Below are positions 28,676-38,900 of a DNA stretch of 64,000 bases, piece by piece. The stretch is from an uncultured Gemmatimonadota bacterium (lineage in GTDB: Bacteria > Gemmatimonadota > Gemmatimonadetes > Gemmatimonadales > Gemmatimonadaceae): positions 1 to 64,000 of the forward strand of contig CAMLIT010000009.1 of assembly GCA_946480295.1 (NCBI GenBank). Direction: 5' to 3'. How positions within the stretch are numbered: position 1 is the first letter of the stretch; every line of letters starts with the position of its first letter. Made by a program: the position numbers and the translations under genes. The notes beneath the pieces are model-generated. The model saw nothing but the letters and a program-made list of their open reading frames with translations, did no database searches and was not told where the DNA came from.

Positions 28676-31150
28676 ATGGCCACCACCGTCCCGCCCTCGA
28701 TGCCCGTTCCAGCCGGCGCGTCCGCGCCTGCCGCGGCGCCCGTCGTGCCGCTCGTCCGCGATCTCGTGCACGTGCGCCGCGGCGACATCGCGCTCGTCGG
28801 CGGCAAGGGCGCGAACCTCGGCGAGATGCTCGCCGCCGGGCTCCCCGTGCCGCCCGGCTTCGTCGTCACCGTCGAGGCGTACCGGCGCTTCGTCGCCGAC
28901 AACGCACTCGCGCAGGCGTTCGCGAGCATCCTCGCGCCACTCGATCACGACGATCCCGCCGCGCTCGCCGCCACCGCCGATCGGCTGCGCGACCTCGTGC
29001 TCGCGTCGCGCATGCCGGACGACGTCCGCGCCTCGATCGTCGACGCCTACCGGCTCGTCGTGCTCGGCGACGGGGAAGCGCCCTGCGTCGCCGTCCGCTC
29101 CTCGGCGACCGCGGAGGACACGGCGGAGTACTCCTTCGCCGGCATGTTCGAGAGCTTCCTCGGCGTCCGTGGCGTCGACGCGGTCCTCGATCGCGTGAAG
29201 CGCTGCTGGGCCTCCTCGTTTGGCGCGCGTGTGCTCTTCTACCGGCTCGATCGCGGGCTGCCGATCGACATGCCGGTCGCCGTCGTCGTGCAGCAGATGA
29301 TCGCCGCCGCCAAGTCGGGCGTCCTCTTCACCGCCGACCCCGCGGCGCGCGACCCGTGGCGCATCGTCATCGAGGCCGCGTGGGGCCTCGGCGAGGTCGT
29401 CGTCCAGGGACAGGTCACCCCCGACCGCTACGTCCTCGACAAGGCGACCCGGCTGCTCGTCGAGAAGGAGATCGCGACGAAGGAGTTCCTGCTCACCATG
29501 GACAGGGGCTCGGGCGAGGTGGGGCGCGTCGACCTCGCCGCGGACGTCCGCGCCGACGCGCGCGTGCTGTCCGACGCCGAGCTCCGCGCGCTGGGCGAGC
29601 TCGCCGTCCGCACGGAGGCGCACTACGGCGTGCCGCAGGACATGGAGTTCGCCATCGACAACGGGACGGTCTACATCACGCAGACGCGCCCCATCACGAC
29701 GCTGGCGACGCTGAAGCCGGCGGCGCCGCCGCGTGCCGCATCGGCCGCATCGGCCGCATCGGCCGCATCGGCCGCGAAGGCGCCGGGGCGCGCCGCGACG
29801 CCCTCGCCGATCGTCCGGGGCCTCGGCGCGAGCCCGGGCACCGCCACCGGCCGCGTGCGCGTGCTCGCCTCCGCCGCCGAGGAGGCGGAGATGGAAGCCG
29901 GCGAGGTGCTCGTCACGCGCATGACGTCGCCGGACTGGGTGCCGGTGATGCGGCGGGCGGTCGCGATCGTGACCGACGCCGGTGGCATGACCTCGCACGC
30001 CGCCATCGTGTCGCGCGAGCTGGGCGTGCCGTGCATCGTCGGCACCCACGACGCGACGCAGCGGCTCGCGACGGGCGCCGTCGTGACGGTGGATGGCGCG
30101 GCGGGGACCGTGGTGCCCGCCGAGGCGCCCAGGGCCGCCGCGCCCGCGCCGCCCGCTCCCGCCGCCGTGCGCCCGCCGGGCGAGCATGCCGTGGGCGCGC
30201 GCCCCGTCACGGCGACGCGGCTCTACGTCAACCTCGCCGAGCCGGAGCGCGCGGAGGAGGTGGCCGCCCGCGACGTCGACGGCGTCGGCCTGCTGCGCGC
30301 CGAGTTCATCATGCTCGACGCGCTCGAGCGCACGCACCCGCGCGCCTTCCTCGCCGCCGGACGCGGCGAGGAGTTCGTGCAGCGGATGTCCGAGAAGCTC
30401 GGCGTCTTCGGCAAGGCGTTCCACCCGCGGCCCGTGATCTACCGCGCGATGGACTTCCGCAGCAACGAGTTCCGCGGGCTCACCGGCGGGGCGCAGCACG
30501 AGCCGCGCGAGGAGAACCCGATGATCGGCTACCGCGGCTGCTTCCGCTACACGCGCGAGCCGGATCTCTTCGCCCTCGAGATGCAGGCGCTGGCGCGCGC
30601 GCGGGCGCGGTGGGACAACCTGCACCTGATGATCCCGTTCGTGCGGACGCGCGACGAGCTGGCGGAGTGCCTGCGCCTCGTCGACGCGAGCGCGCTCGGC
30701 GCGGACCGGCGGCTCCAGCGCTGGATCATGGCCGAGGTCCCGTCCGTCGTCTGGCAGCTCGGCGCGTACGCCGCGCTCGGCATCACCGGCGTGTCCATCG
30801 GCTCGAACGACCTGACGCAGCTCGTGCTCGGGGTGGACCGCGACAGCGAGCTGCTCGCGCCGCTCTACGACGAGCGCGATCCGGCGGTGCTCGCCGCGGT
30901 GCGGACGATCGTCGCGGAAAGCCACCGCCACGGGCTGACCTGCTCGATCTGCGGGCAGGCGCCGTCGGTCCATCCCGAGTACGCCGAGTTCCTCGTGCGC
31001 TGCGGGATCGATTCCATCTCCGTCAACCCGGACGCGATCGACCGCGCCCGACGCCACATCGCTTCCGCCGAGCTGCGCCTGCTGCTCGAGGGCTCGCGCG
31101 GCGCGGTGGCCACCCGGCAGCCCCTCGAGGGCGGAGGATCCCGTGTATAG
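28676..31150 (+). CDS. ppsA: phosphoenolpyruvate synthase
   Basis: An 824-residue enzyme with the PEPS/PPDK order: N-terminal ATP-grasp (LVGGKGANLGEMLAAGLPVP, RSSATAEDTAEYSFAGMFES), swivelling His domain (GGMTSHAAIVSRELG, phospho-His about 441) and a C-terminal PEP-binding barrel (IGYRGCFRYT, SIGSNDLTQLVLGVDRD, CSICGQAPS). It converts pyruvate and ATP to PEP, AMP and phosphate in gluconeogenesis. A linker at about 350-368 is encoded by a 9-bp tandem repeat. The ATG at 28676 follows GGAGG. The last 8 bases overlap the usp gene. Confidence 0.94.
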   Translation: MATTVPPSMPVPAGASAPAAAPVVPLVRDLVHVRRGDIALVGGKGANLGEMLAAGLPVPPGFVVTVEAYRRFVADNALAQAFASILAPLDHDDPAALAATADRLRDLVLASRMPDDVRASIVDAYRLVVLGDGEAPCVAVRSSATAEDTAEYSFAGMFESFLGVRGVDAVLDRVKRCWASSFGARVLFYRLDRGLPIDMPVAVVVQQMIAAAKSGVLFTADPAARDPWRIVIEAAWGLGEVVVQGQVTPDRYVLDKATRLLVEKEIATKEFLLTMDRGSGEVGRVDLAADVRADARVLSDAELRALGELAVRTEAHYGVPQDMEFAIDNGTVYITQTRPITTLATLKPAAPPRAASAASAASAASAAKAPGRAATPSPIVRGLGASPGTATGRVRVLASAAEEAEMEAGEVLVTRMTSPDWVPVMRRAVAIVTDAGGMTSHAAIVSRELGVPCIVGTHDATQRLATGAVVTVDGAAGTVVPAEAPRAAAPAPPAPAAVRPPGEHAVGARPVTATRLYVNLAEPERAEEVAARDVDGVGLLRAEFIMLDALERTHPRAFLAAGRGEEFVQRMSEKLGVFGKAFHPRPVIYRAMDFRSNEFRGLTGGAQHEPREENPMIGYRGCFRYTREPDLFALEMQALARARARWDNLHLMIPFVRTRDELAECLRLVDASALGADRRLQRWIMAEVPSVVWQLGAYAALGITGVSIGSNDLTQLVLGVDRDSELLAPLYDERDPAVLAAVRTIVAESHRHGLTCSICGQAPSVHPEYAEFLVRCGIDSISVNPDAIDRARRHIASAELRLLLEGSRGAVATRQPLEGGGSRV
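29738..29773 (+). repeat. 9-bp coding minisatellite in ppsA
   Basis: Four perfect GCATCGGCC units, encoding Ala-Ser-Ala repeats between the ATP-grasp and His domains. Copy changes would keep the frame and only alter linker length. Confidence 0.9.
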
Positions 31151-32060
31151 GACCATCCTGGTTCCGGTGGACGGCTCGGCCTTCGCCGAGCAGGCCCTGC
31201 CCGCGGCCGCGACGCTCGCCCGGCGCGACGGTGCGGCGCTCCACGTCGTGCTCGTGCACCAGCCGCTTCCCATGGAGCAGCCGCACGAGTTCCTCGCCAG
31301 CCGGCTGCACGAGGCCGAGGAGGACTACCTCGCGCGCGTCGTCGCCCTGCTCGACGAGCGCTTCCACGTGCGCGCCACCTCGGAGCTGCTCCAGGGCGAT
31401 CCCGCCCACGTGATCCGCGACGAGGCGCGCTCGCTCGGCGCCGACCTCGTCGTGATGACCACGCACGGCCGGACGGGGTTCAGCCGGTCGTGGCTCGGCA
31501 GCGTCGCCGATGCCATCATGCGCGGCGCGACGACGCCGGTGCTGATGATCCGGCCAGCGCCCGACGGCGCGACGCCCCTGCGGCCTACCAACGGCAGCTT
31601 CCACTGCGTGCTGGTCCCGCTCGACGGCTCGGCGCTCGCCGCGCAGATCATCGAGCACGCCGTGCGCCTCGGCGGCCCGATGCACTGCCGCTACGTGCTC
31701 GCACGCGTCGTCGAGCCGGTGCCGCTCGTGGACTTCAGCACGCCGCCGGCCTTCCCGAACCCGCTCCTCGTCGACGAGCAGGCGACGGCGGGCGTGCTCG
31801 CGAACGCGACGGAGCAGACGGAGGCGCAGGCCGCCGCGCTGCGGCGCGATTGCCCCGACGGCGAAGTCGAGGTCGCGATCCGCACGTCGCCCGCGGTCGC
31901 GGACACGCTGCTCCAGATCGGTCGCGACCACGCCGCCGACCTGATCGCCGTGGCGACCCACGGTCGCGGCGTGTCGCGCTTCGTGCTCGGCAGCGTCGCC
32001 GACAAGCTGCTGCGCGGCAGCACGAGCGCGGTGCTCGTGTATCACCCGGCGAAGGACTGA
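31143..32060 (+). CDS. tandem universal stress protein
   Basis: A 305-residue protein with two Usp domains (about 1-140 and 152-303). Each begins with a core strand followed by DGSA and ends with an HG-x8/9-GS nucleotide loop (THGRTGFSRSWLGSVAD; THGRGVSRFVLGSVAD), so both may bind ATP. The GTG start at 31143 lies 8 bases inside ppsA and has GGAGG at 31132-31136, so expression is coupled to PEP synthase. Confidence 0.93.
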   Translation: MYRTILVPVDGSAFAEQALPAAATLARRDGAALHVVLVHQPLPMEQPHEFLASRLHEAEEDYLARVVALLDERFHVRATSELLQGDPAHVIRDEARSLGADLVVMTTHGRTGFSRSWLGSVADAIMRGATTPVLMIRPAPDGATPLRPTNGSFHCVLVPLDGSALAAQIIEHAVRLGGPMHCRYVLARVVEPVPLVDFSTPPAFPNPLLVDEQATAGVLANATEQTEAQAAALRRDCPDGEVEVAIRTSPAVADTLLQIGRDHAADLIAVATHGRGVSRFVLGSVADKLLRGSTSAVLVYHPAKD

Positions 32061-32081
32061 TTCGCGCCGCGGCGGCGCCGG

Positions 32082-32122
32082 GCGACAGGGGCGGCACGCG
32101 CGTCGCGTGCCGCCCCTGTCGC
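32082..32122. terminator. 19-bp perfect bidirectional hairpin
   Basis: Arms 32082-32100 and 32104-32122 are perfect reverse complements around CGT. It lies between the convergent usp and prfC genes and ends one base before the prfC stop codon. There is no T-tract. Confidence 0.75.
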
Positions 32123-32123
32123 G

Positions 32124-33716
<1,593 letters not shown>

Positions 33717-34040
33717 GGGAGCGCTTATCTGGAGGTGGGCGGCCGAGCCGCCGGTGCGTCGGCAGGGCGGGTGCTGCGCCCGCGGGGCGGGGCAGCGCAC
33801 CACCCGCGGAGGCGGGTGGTGGTCATGAGTGACTGATACACCACATGCAAAGAAAACGTCCCGCCGCCCCGGCGCAATCCGCACGGGTGGCGCATGCGGA
33901 CACGACGGACCAATATGTGCGGTGAAGATTACGCGAAGAACCGACCACGTCCGCCTCCATCTCCTCGTCCCTCGTTATGCCCGTACCGCGCCGCCGCGAC
34001 CGGCCAGCCGTGGGTGTCGCGTGGTACGGCCATCCGATTC
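33717..34040. other. divergent spacer between prfC and the winged-helix gene
   Basis: 324 bases without a supported gene. It holds a hairpin with 9-bp arms (33799-33807 and 33812-33820) around GGAG, which would lie in the prfC leader, an AT-richer patch near 33825-33860 that may contain promoters, and one TCGTCCC heptamer at about 33965-33971. Confidence 0.4.
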
Positions 34041-34436
34041 GTGGCTGATCCCCTCCCGTACGAACTGACCGATCTGATCCAGCGCTGCCTCCCGTCGATG
34101 GACCACGTCGAGCTCGTGGTGCTCGTCTTCGCGAAGGACGAGGCCGCCGCGTGGACCGTCGAGGATGCCGCGCGCGAGGTGAAGAGCACGCCGGACGCCA
34201 CCCGCCCGCGCCTGGACGACCTCGTCAACGGCGGCCTCCTCGAGTGCGAGGAGACGCCGAACGGCAACGTCTATCGCTTCGCGCCGCGCAGCGCCGCCTT
34301 CCGCCGCGCCGTCGCCGACCTGCGGACCATGTATTCCAGCCGGCCCGTCACCCTCGTGCGGGCCATCTACGAGCGGCCGCCCTCCGCGGTGCGCTCCTTC
34401 GCCGACGCTTTCCGCCTGCGGGGCAAGGAGCGCTGA
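34041..34436 (+). CDS. winged-helix-like hypothetical protein
   Basis: A 131-residue protein. The middle part (AWTVEDAAREVKSTPDATR followed by LDDLVNGGLLECEE and GNVYRF) looks like a winged-helix DNA-binding domain, with a C-terminal basic helix. I do not recognise the family. The GTG at 34041 is a tentative start (ATG at 34099 is also possible). The stop is one base before the next gene, so it heads a three-gene unit with two small membrane proteins and may regulate them (inference). Confidence 0.65.
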   Translation: MADPLPYELTDLIQRCLPSMDHVELVVLVFAKDEAAAWTVEDAAREVKSTPDATRPRLDDLVNGGLLECEETPNGNVYRFAPRSAAFRRAVADLRTMYSSRPVTLVRAIYERPPSAVRSFADAFRLRGKER

Positions 34437-34437
34437 G

Positions 34438-34695
34438 ATGGCCAACATCGTCTACATCCTCTGCGCGCTCACCAGCCTCGCCGGCGCGCTGCTGCTCTGG
34501 CGGGGCTACGTCCAGTCGCACGCGCGGCTGCTCCTCTGGAGCGCGCTCTGCTTCGCCGGCTTCTTCCTCAACAACCTCCTGCTGGTGATCGACGTTCACA
34601 TCCCGCAGGTGGATCTCTCGCTCTGGCGCAGCCTGCCGGCGCTCATCGGCATCGCGCTGCTCATCTACGGCCTCGTCTGGGACGCCGACCGATGA
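34438..34695 (+). CDS. DUF5985-type small membrane protein 1
   Basis: An 85-residue protein with three hydrophobic helices (about 4-20, 27-50 and 62-80) and no signal peptide, of the small DUF5985-like class. Function unknown. It starts one base after the upstream stop and ends with a 4-base overlap (ATGA, 34692-34695) with a second protein of the same type. Confidence 0.78.
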   Translation: MANIVYILCALTSLAGALLLWRGYVQSHARLLLWSALCFAGFFLNNLLLVIDVHIPQVDLSLWRSLPALIGIALLIYGLVWDADR

Positions 34696-34964
34696 ACGGC
34701 ACCGCCCTCGTTCCCCTCGTGCACGGCCTGCTCGCCGGCGGCTATGCCGTCGCCGCGCTCTTCTTCCTCAAGTTCTGGGTGCGCACGCGCGACCGGCTGT
34801 TCGCCATGTTCGCCGCCGCCTTCGCCCTGCTCTCGGTGCACCGCATCCTCGCGGTGGCGACGTTCAACTGGTTCGGCGAGGACGTCTGGCTCTACGTCAT
34901 CCGCCTCGCCGCGTTCGTCATCATCCTCGTGGCCATCATCGACAAGAATCGCGCGAGTGTCTGA
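34692..34964 (+). CDS. DUF5985-type small membrane protein 2
   Basis: A 90-residue, three-helix inner-membrane protein with the typical FFLKFWVRTRDRLFAMFAAA segment and the basic C-terminus IIDKNRASV. It is the second of a tandem pair that probably acts as a hetero-oligomer (inference from the ATGA overlap). Function unknown. Confidence 0.82.
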   Translation: MNGTALVPLVHGLLAGGYAVAALFFLKFWVRTRDRLFAMFAAAFALLSVHRILAVATFNWFGEDVWLYVIRLAAFVIILVAIIDKNRASV

Positions 34965-34990
34965 CCGGCACGCGGCGCGGTTCGTGCTGA

Positions 34991-35248
34991 ATGGCTGCCA
35001 ACGACCTACGGCTGGGTGACCCCATGCAGGACGCGCCGAACCGAGTACACGACCTGAAGTGCGACATCGCGGACCGCCTGCGGCCCGTGTGCCCGAGCTT
35101 CACCGAGGACGAGCTCCAGCGGCTCGCGGAGCGCATGGCGGCCGTCCAGCTCAAGTACGAGCGGCGCGTCGTCCTCGACTTCAGCCACGCCACCTTCTTC
35201 GGCTCGGCGATCACCACCACGCGCGACGACGTCTCCTTCGAGCGCTGA
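34991..35248 (+). CDS. hypothetical protein, 85 aa
   Basis: A small soluble protein, unrecognised. The conserved-looking core is HDLKCDIADRLRPVC followed by a helix (FTEDELQRLAERMAAVQLKY). An ATG at 35024 could be the true start, giving 74 residues. It lies 26 bases after the DUF5985 pair and is followed by a hairpin terminator. Confidence 0.55.
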   Translation: MAANDLRLGDPMQDAPNRVHDLKCDIADRLRPVCPSFTEDELQRLAERMAAVQLKYERRVVLDFSHATFFGSAITTTRDDVSFER

Positions 35249-35267
35249 GCCGCCCCCGCGGGGCGGC
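35249..35267. terminator. short bidirectional hairpin
   Basis: GCCGCCCC and GGGGCGGC pair around CGC, directly after the stop at 35248 and before the convergent gene ending at 35292. Confidence 0.6.
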
Positions 35268-35291
35268 CCGTCGCTCTGCGCGGCCGATCGC

Positions 35292-35615
35292 TCAGCGCGC
35301 TACGCCCTCCGTCGCGTGCATCAGGTCGAGCAGCATGTCGTCCGGGAGCGTCTGCCAGGACGCGGGGATCGGCGCCACGCGATGCCACTCGTCGCCGTGC
35401 TGGAAGCACAGCCACCCGTTGCGGAAGCGCGGCGGCACCGGCACGCGCTCCTCCTCCCGCTGCCGCCGGTCCCCGTACTGCCGCAGGACGCGACGACGGT
35501 CGCGGCCATCCCGGCGATCGATGATGCTCGGCCGCGTCTCCCACACTTCCCAGCAGCGGCCGCCCTCGTCCACGATTCTGCGGTAGGCTGTCATGATGTT
35601 CGCTGGCATGGTCAT
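35292..35615 (-). CDS. hypothetical protein, 107 aa
   Basis: A small protein with an Arg-rich middle (DRRDGRDRRRVLRQYGDRRQ) and a Trp/Phe-containing C-terminal part (FRNGWLCFQHGDEWHRVAPI). I do not recognise it. The ATG at 35615 overlaps the stop of the histidine kinase gene as ATGA, so it is co-translated with the kinase and may serve in its pathway (inference). Confidence 0.65.
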   Translation of the reverse strand: MTMPANIMTAYRRIVDEGGRCWEVWETRPSIIDRRDGRDRRRVLRQYGDRRQREEERVPVPPRFRNGWLCFQHGDEWHRVAPIPASWQTLPDDMLLDLMHATEGVAR

Positions 35616-37120
35616 CGACGGGGCGCATCCGGCACCGACGTCGGCGCCGGTGTGGACGCAGGCAGCGTGTGCGCCGCATCCGGCGGCGCGCGCCGCAGTA
35701 CGAGCGTGAAGGTCGAGCCCACCCCGGGCTCGCTCTCCGCCACGAGCTCGCCGCCCATCCCGCGCGCGAGGTCGCGGCTGATCGCCAGCCCGAGCCCGGT
35801 CCCCTGCTGGACTCCAGCCAGCGGATGCGACAGCGTCACGAATGGCTCGAACACCGTCTCGAGCTTCTCCGCCGGCAGGCCGATCCCGCTGTCCTGCACG
35901 GTCACGCGCACCGTCTGCTCGTCACACTCCGCCGAGACACGCACGCGGCCCTCGTCGCTCGTGAACTTTATCGCGTTGGACAGCAGGTTGAGCAGGATCT
36001 GCTGCATCTTCTCCGGATCGCCGAGTGCCTCCACCGCCGGATCGATCCGCGCCAGCTCGAGCCGCTGCCGCTTCGCCCGGATCTGCGGCTCCACCAGCGG
36101 CTGGAGCTCCCCGACGATCTGCGCCACCGGGACCGGCACGATGTGGTACGCCACGCGGCCCGTCTCCAGCTTGGCGAAGTTCAGCACGTCGTTGATGAGC
36201 GAGAGCAGGTGCCGCTGGCTGCGCTGAATGCGCAGCAGGTCATCGCGCTGCTTGTCGGTGATCGGCCCGCGCACCCCCATCTCGAGCAGCTGGGTGTATC
36301 CACCGATCGCGTTCAGCGGCGTGCGGAGCTCGTGGCTCATCCGGGCGAGGAACATCCCCTTGGCCTGGTTCGCCTCCTCCGCCTCCTCGCGCGCCGCCTC
36401 GGCGAGGCGCGACTTGGCCGTCACCTCGTGGACCATCTCCTCGAGCCGCTCGCGCGCCAACCGGAGCTCCCGCCGTGCCTCGGCGAGCGCCCCGTGCATC
36501 TCCGCCGCCTCCTGTCGCGCGCGCGCATGGGCGAGCGCGAGCCCCGCGCGCCATGCCAGGTCCTCCGCGAGCGCGATCGTCCGGTCGTCGAAGGAGCGCC
36601 CCGACTCGCTCTGCGCCAGCAGGATCGTCCCCAGCACGCCGTCGCCGGAGCGCAGGGGCAGGATCAGCCGCGCGCGCAGGCCGAGCGAGCGCCACAGCGT
36701 GAGCTGGTCCGGGTGTTCGGCGATCGCGGAGAGGACGGCGTCGGACACCTCGGGGATCAGCTCGCGCTCGCCCGTCCGCGCCACCTTGCCGATGCCGACG
36801 GGGGCGTCGGCGAGCGGCGGATGCTTCAGCGCCGCGTCACGGAGGAGCGCCGCGACGGTGGGGTTGGCGTGCATCACCGCCACCCGCTCGAGCGACGGCG
36901 CGCCGTTCGCCAGATCCACCGCGCACCAGTCGGCGAGGTGCGGCACGGCCAGGCGCACCAGCCGATCGAGCGTCGCCTCGTGGTCGAGGGAGGGCTCCAG
37001 CACGGCGCCCGCCTCGACCATGAATCTGATCGCATCGTCGTCCGACACGCCGGCGGCGACGGGGGTAGCCAGAGGGGCCGCCGTCCGGCTGTCCTTCGCG
37101 TGGGGCAGGCGTGGAGACAT
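35612..37120 (-). CDS. GAF-domain histidine kinase
   Basis: A 502-residue cytoplasmic kinase with a GAF sensor (about 30-190), a coiled-coil helix, HisKA with phospho-acceptor in MSHELRTPLNAIGGY (about 257) and an HATPase with NLLSNAIKF, DSGIGLP and GTGLGLAIS. No transmembrane segment is present, so it senses an internal ligand. The ATG at 37120 has an AGGAGA site. No response regulator is adjacent; the 107-aa protein is its only overlap partner. Confidence 0.92.
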   Translation of the reverse strand: MSPRLPHAKDSRTAAPLATPVAAGVSDDDAIRFMVEAGAVLEPSLDHEATLDRLVRLAVPHLADWCAVDLANGAPSLERVAVMHANPTVAALLRDAALKHPPLADAPVGIGKVARTGERELIPEVSDAVLSAIAEHPDQLTLWRSLGLRARLILPLRSGDGVLGTILLAQSESGRSFDDRTIALAEDLAWRAGLALAHARARQEAAEMHGALAEARRELRLARERLEEMVHEVTAKSRLAEAAREEAEEANQAKGMFLARMSHELRTPLNAIGGYTQLLEMGVRGPITDKQRDDLLRIQRSQRHLLSLINDVLNFAKLETGRVAYHIVPVPVAQIVGELQPLVEPQIRAKRQRLELARIDPAVEALGDPEKMQQILLNLLSNAIKFTSDEGRVRVSAECDEQTVRVTVQDSGIGLPAEKLETVFEPFVTLSHPLAGVQQGTGLGLAISRDLARGMGGELVAESEPGVGSTFTLVLRRAPPDAAHTLPASTPAPTSVPDAPRR

Positions 37121-37385
37121 GGGTCGCTCTCCTGCGGGCGGCACCTCGCCGGCGCAACGCCGGACGTGTGCAGCGGCTGGTTGCCCCTGCACACGTCTGG
37201 ATGCCGTCGTCGCTGGCAACTCCCGTGCTAACTGGCCGGATGCGCGCCGGCGCGCCTCGCGGCGCGATCGGTGCCGGAGGCCCAGTCGGCGCTGACATCG
37301 CCGGCGCCAGAGGGGTACTAGTAATGGGCAGGCGCTCGCGGGCAGCGCCTGCGACCCGGCGACAACCGCATCCACTCCGCAACCG

Positions 37386-38804
37386 ATGCAAGACCTCAGT
37401 CCATGGTCGGCGAAGCCCTCCGTGGAGCACGAAACCCCGACACTCCCCGCGGGGAGCGCGGCGCGCCGCGTGTCGCCCGCGCTCAATCGCGCCTGGTGGA
37501 TCCCCCTCGCGTTCGTCGTCACCGCGCTCCTCCTGCTCCTCCTCACCCCGGTCCTCGTCAATGCACGCGTGTCCCACCTGCGACACGACCTCTCCGATCG
37601 GAGCGACCAGGCCCGGGTGCTCATCAACGATCTCGAGGCCGCGATCGCCACGGAGCTGTACGCGCGCGTCGCCGCGAGCCACGCGGATGGTGTGGCGGTG
37701 GACAGCATCGTCAGGGTGTCCGCCGCGCGGGAGCGCCTGGACGAGGCCCAGCTCGACACGCTCGTCCGGCAGATCGACCCGGAGGCGGTCACACGCTTCG
37801 TCGAGCTGCGGCAGGTGGTGCGTGCCTGGCGCACCGAGTACGCCCCGGTGAACGGCACGCCATCCGCCGCGGCCGCGGCTCCGCGCCCGGACGTCCTGGG
37901 AGCCGCCGAGCGCCTCGACGACTTCCTCGAACAGCGCTCGGCCGACATCCGCGCGCACATCCGGCGACTGGAGGCGTTCAGCGTCTGGTCGGCCGTGGTC
38001 CTCGTGCCCATCGCGCTCGGCTCGGTCTTCGCGGTCTTCTGGGCGGGGGGGCGCGTGCTCGCCTTCGCGCACGAGAGCGAGCGCGATCGGGCCGCCCTCG
38101 CGCGCTCCATCGAGGCGCGCGCCGCGCTGCTGCGTGGCGTGACCCACGACGTCAAGAACCCCATGGGCGCGGCCGCCGGCTACGCCGAGCTGCTCGAGGA
38201 CGGCATCGCCGGCACGCTCACCCCCGAGCAGTCGGAGATGATTCGCCGCATCCGCCGGCTCGTCGACGTCTCCCTGGAGACCATCAACGAGCTGCTCGAG
38301 CTCGCGCGCGCCGAAGGCGCCGGCCTGCAGGTCGACATCCAGCGCACCGACATCGCCGCGCTCGTGCGCGACGTCGCCGAGGACTACCGCGGCGCCGCGC
38401 GCGAGAAGCAGCTCGCCCTCGATGTCGCGCCCGCCGACGGCGCGGCGGTCGTGCGCACCGATCCCGCCCGCGTGCGCCGCATCGTCGCGAACCTGGTGTC
38501 CAACGCGATCAAGTACACGCCAGCCGGCGGGCGCGTCGCCGTGCGCGTCTCGGCCGACGGCGCCGACGACGGCGCGCGTCGCGTGTCCGTGGCCGTGTGC
38601 GACACCGGCCCCGGAGTGCCGCCCGAGCTGCGTGAGCGCATCTTCGAGGACTTCTTCCGCCTGCCCGGCTCCGAGCGCATGGCGAGCGGGAGCGGGATCG
38701 GCCTCGCGATCAGCCGGCGTTTGGCGCGGCTCCTCGGCGGCGACGTCACGGTGGCACCGGCGCCGCAGGGCGGCTCGGTCTTCACCCTCTGGTTGCCCGG
38801 CTGA
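37386..38804 (+). CDS. membrane-bound sensor histidine kinase
   Basis: A 472-residue kinase. Two transmembrane helices (about 36-58 and 199-220) enclose a 140-residue, mostly helical periplasmic sensor. The transmitter has VTHDVKNPMGAAAGYAELL as H-box and an HATPase with NLVSNAIKY, DTGPGVP and GSGIGLAIS. Ligand unknown. It is divergent from the GAF kinase across 265 bp and lacks a partner regulator. The ATG at 37386 has no obvious ribosome site. Confidence 0.9.
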   Translation: MQDLSPWSAKPSVEHETPTLPAGSAARRVSPALNRAWWIPLAFVVTALLLLLLTPVLVNARVSHLRHDLSDRSDQARVLINDLEAAIATELYARVAASHADGVAVDSIVRVSAARERLDEAQLDTLVRQIDPEAVTRFVELRQVVRAWRTEYAPVNGTPSAAAAAPRPDVLGAAERLDDFLEQRSADIRAHIRRLEAFSVWSAVVLVPIALGSVFAVFWAGGRVLAFAHESERDRAALARSIEARAALLRGVTHDVKNPMGAAAGYAELLEDGIAGTLTPEQSEMIRRIRRLVDVSLETINELLELARAEGAGLQVDIQRTDIAALVRDVAEDYRGAAREKQLALDVAPADGAAVVRTDPARVRRIVANLVSNAIKYTPAGGRVAVRVSADGADDGARRVSVAVCDTGPGVPPELRERIFEDFFRLPGSERMASGSGIGLAISRRLARLLGGDVTVAPAPQGGSVFTLWLPG

Positions 38805-38900
38805 CGGCCCGGTTCGGGCGACGGCTGGCACAGGGTCAAGCAATGCCCGATGGCCGCCTCCGCTCCCCGGCGCAGATTCACTGCGGGAGGTGCGCCGACC

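Noticed and set aside
33799..33820. Riboswitch or protein-binding leader upstream of prfC
   Set aside because: Only one simple hairpin is visible and no known riboswitch core could be recognised.
35612..38804. A classical two-component operon formed by the divergent kinases
   Set aside because: No receiver-domain protein is present here or anywhere in the window.
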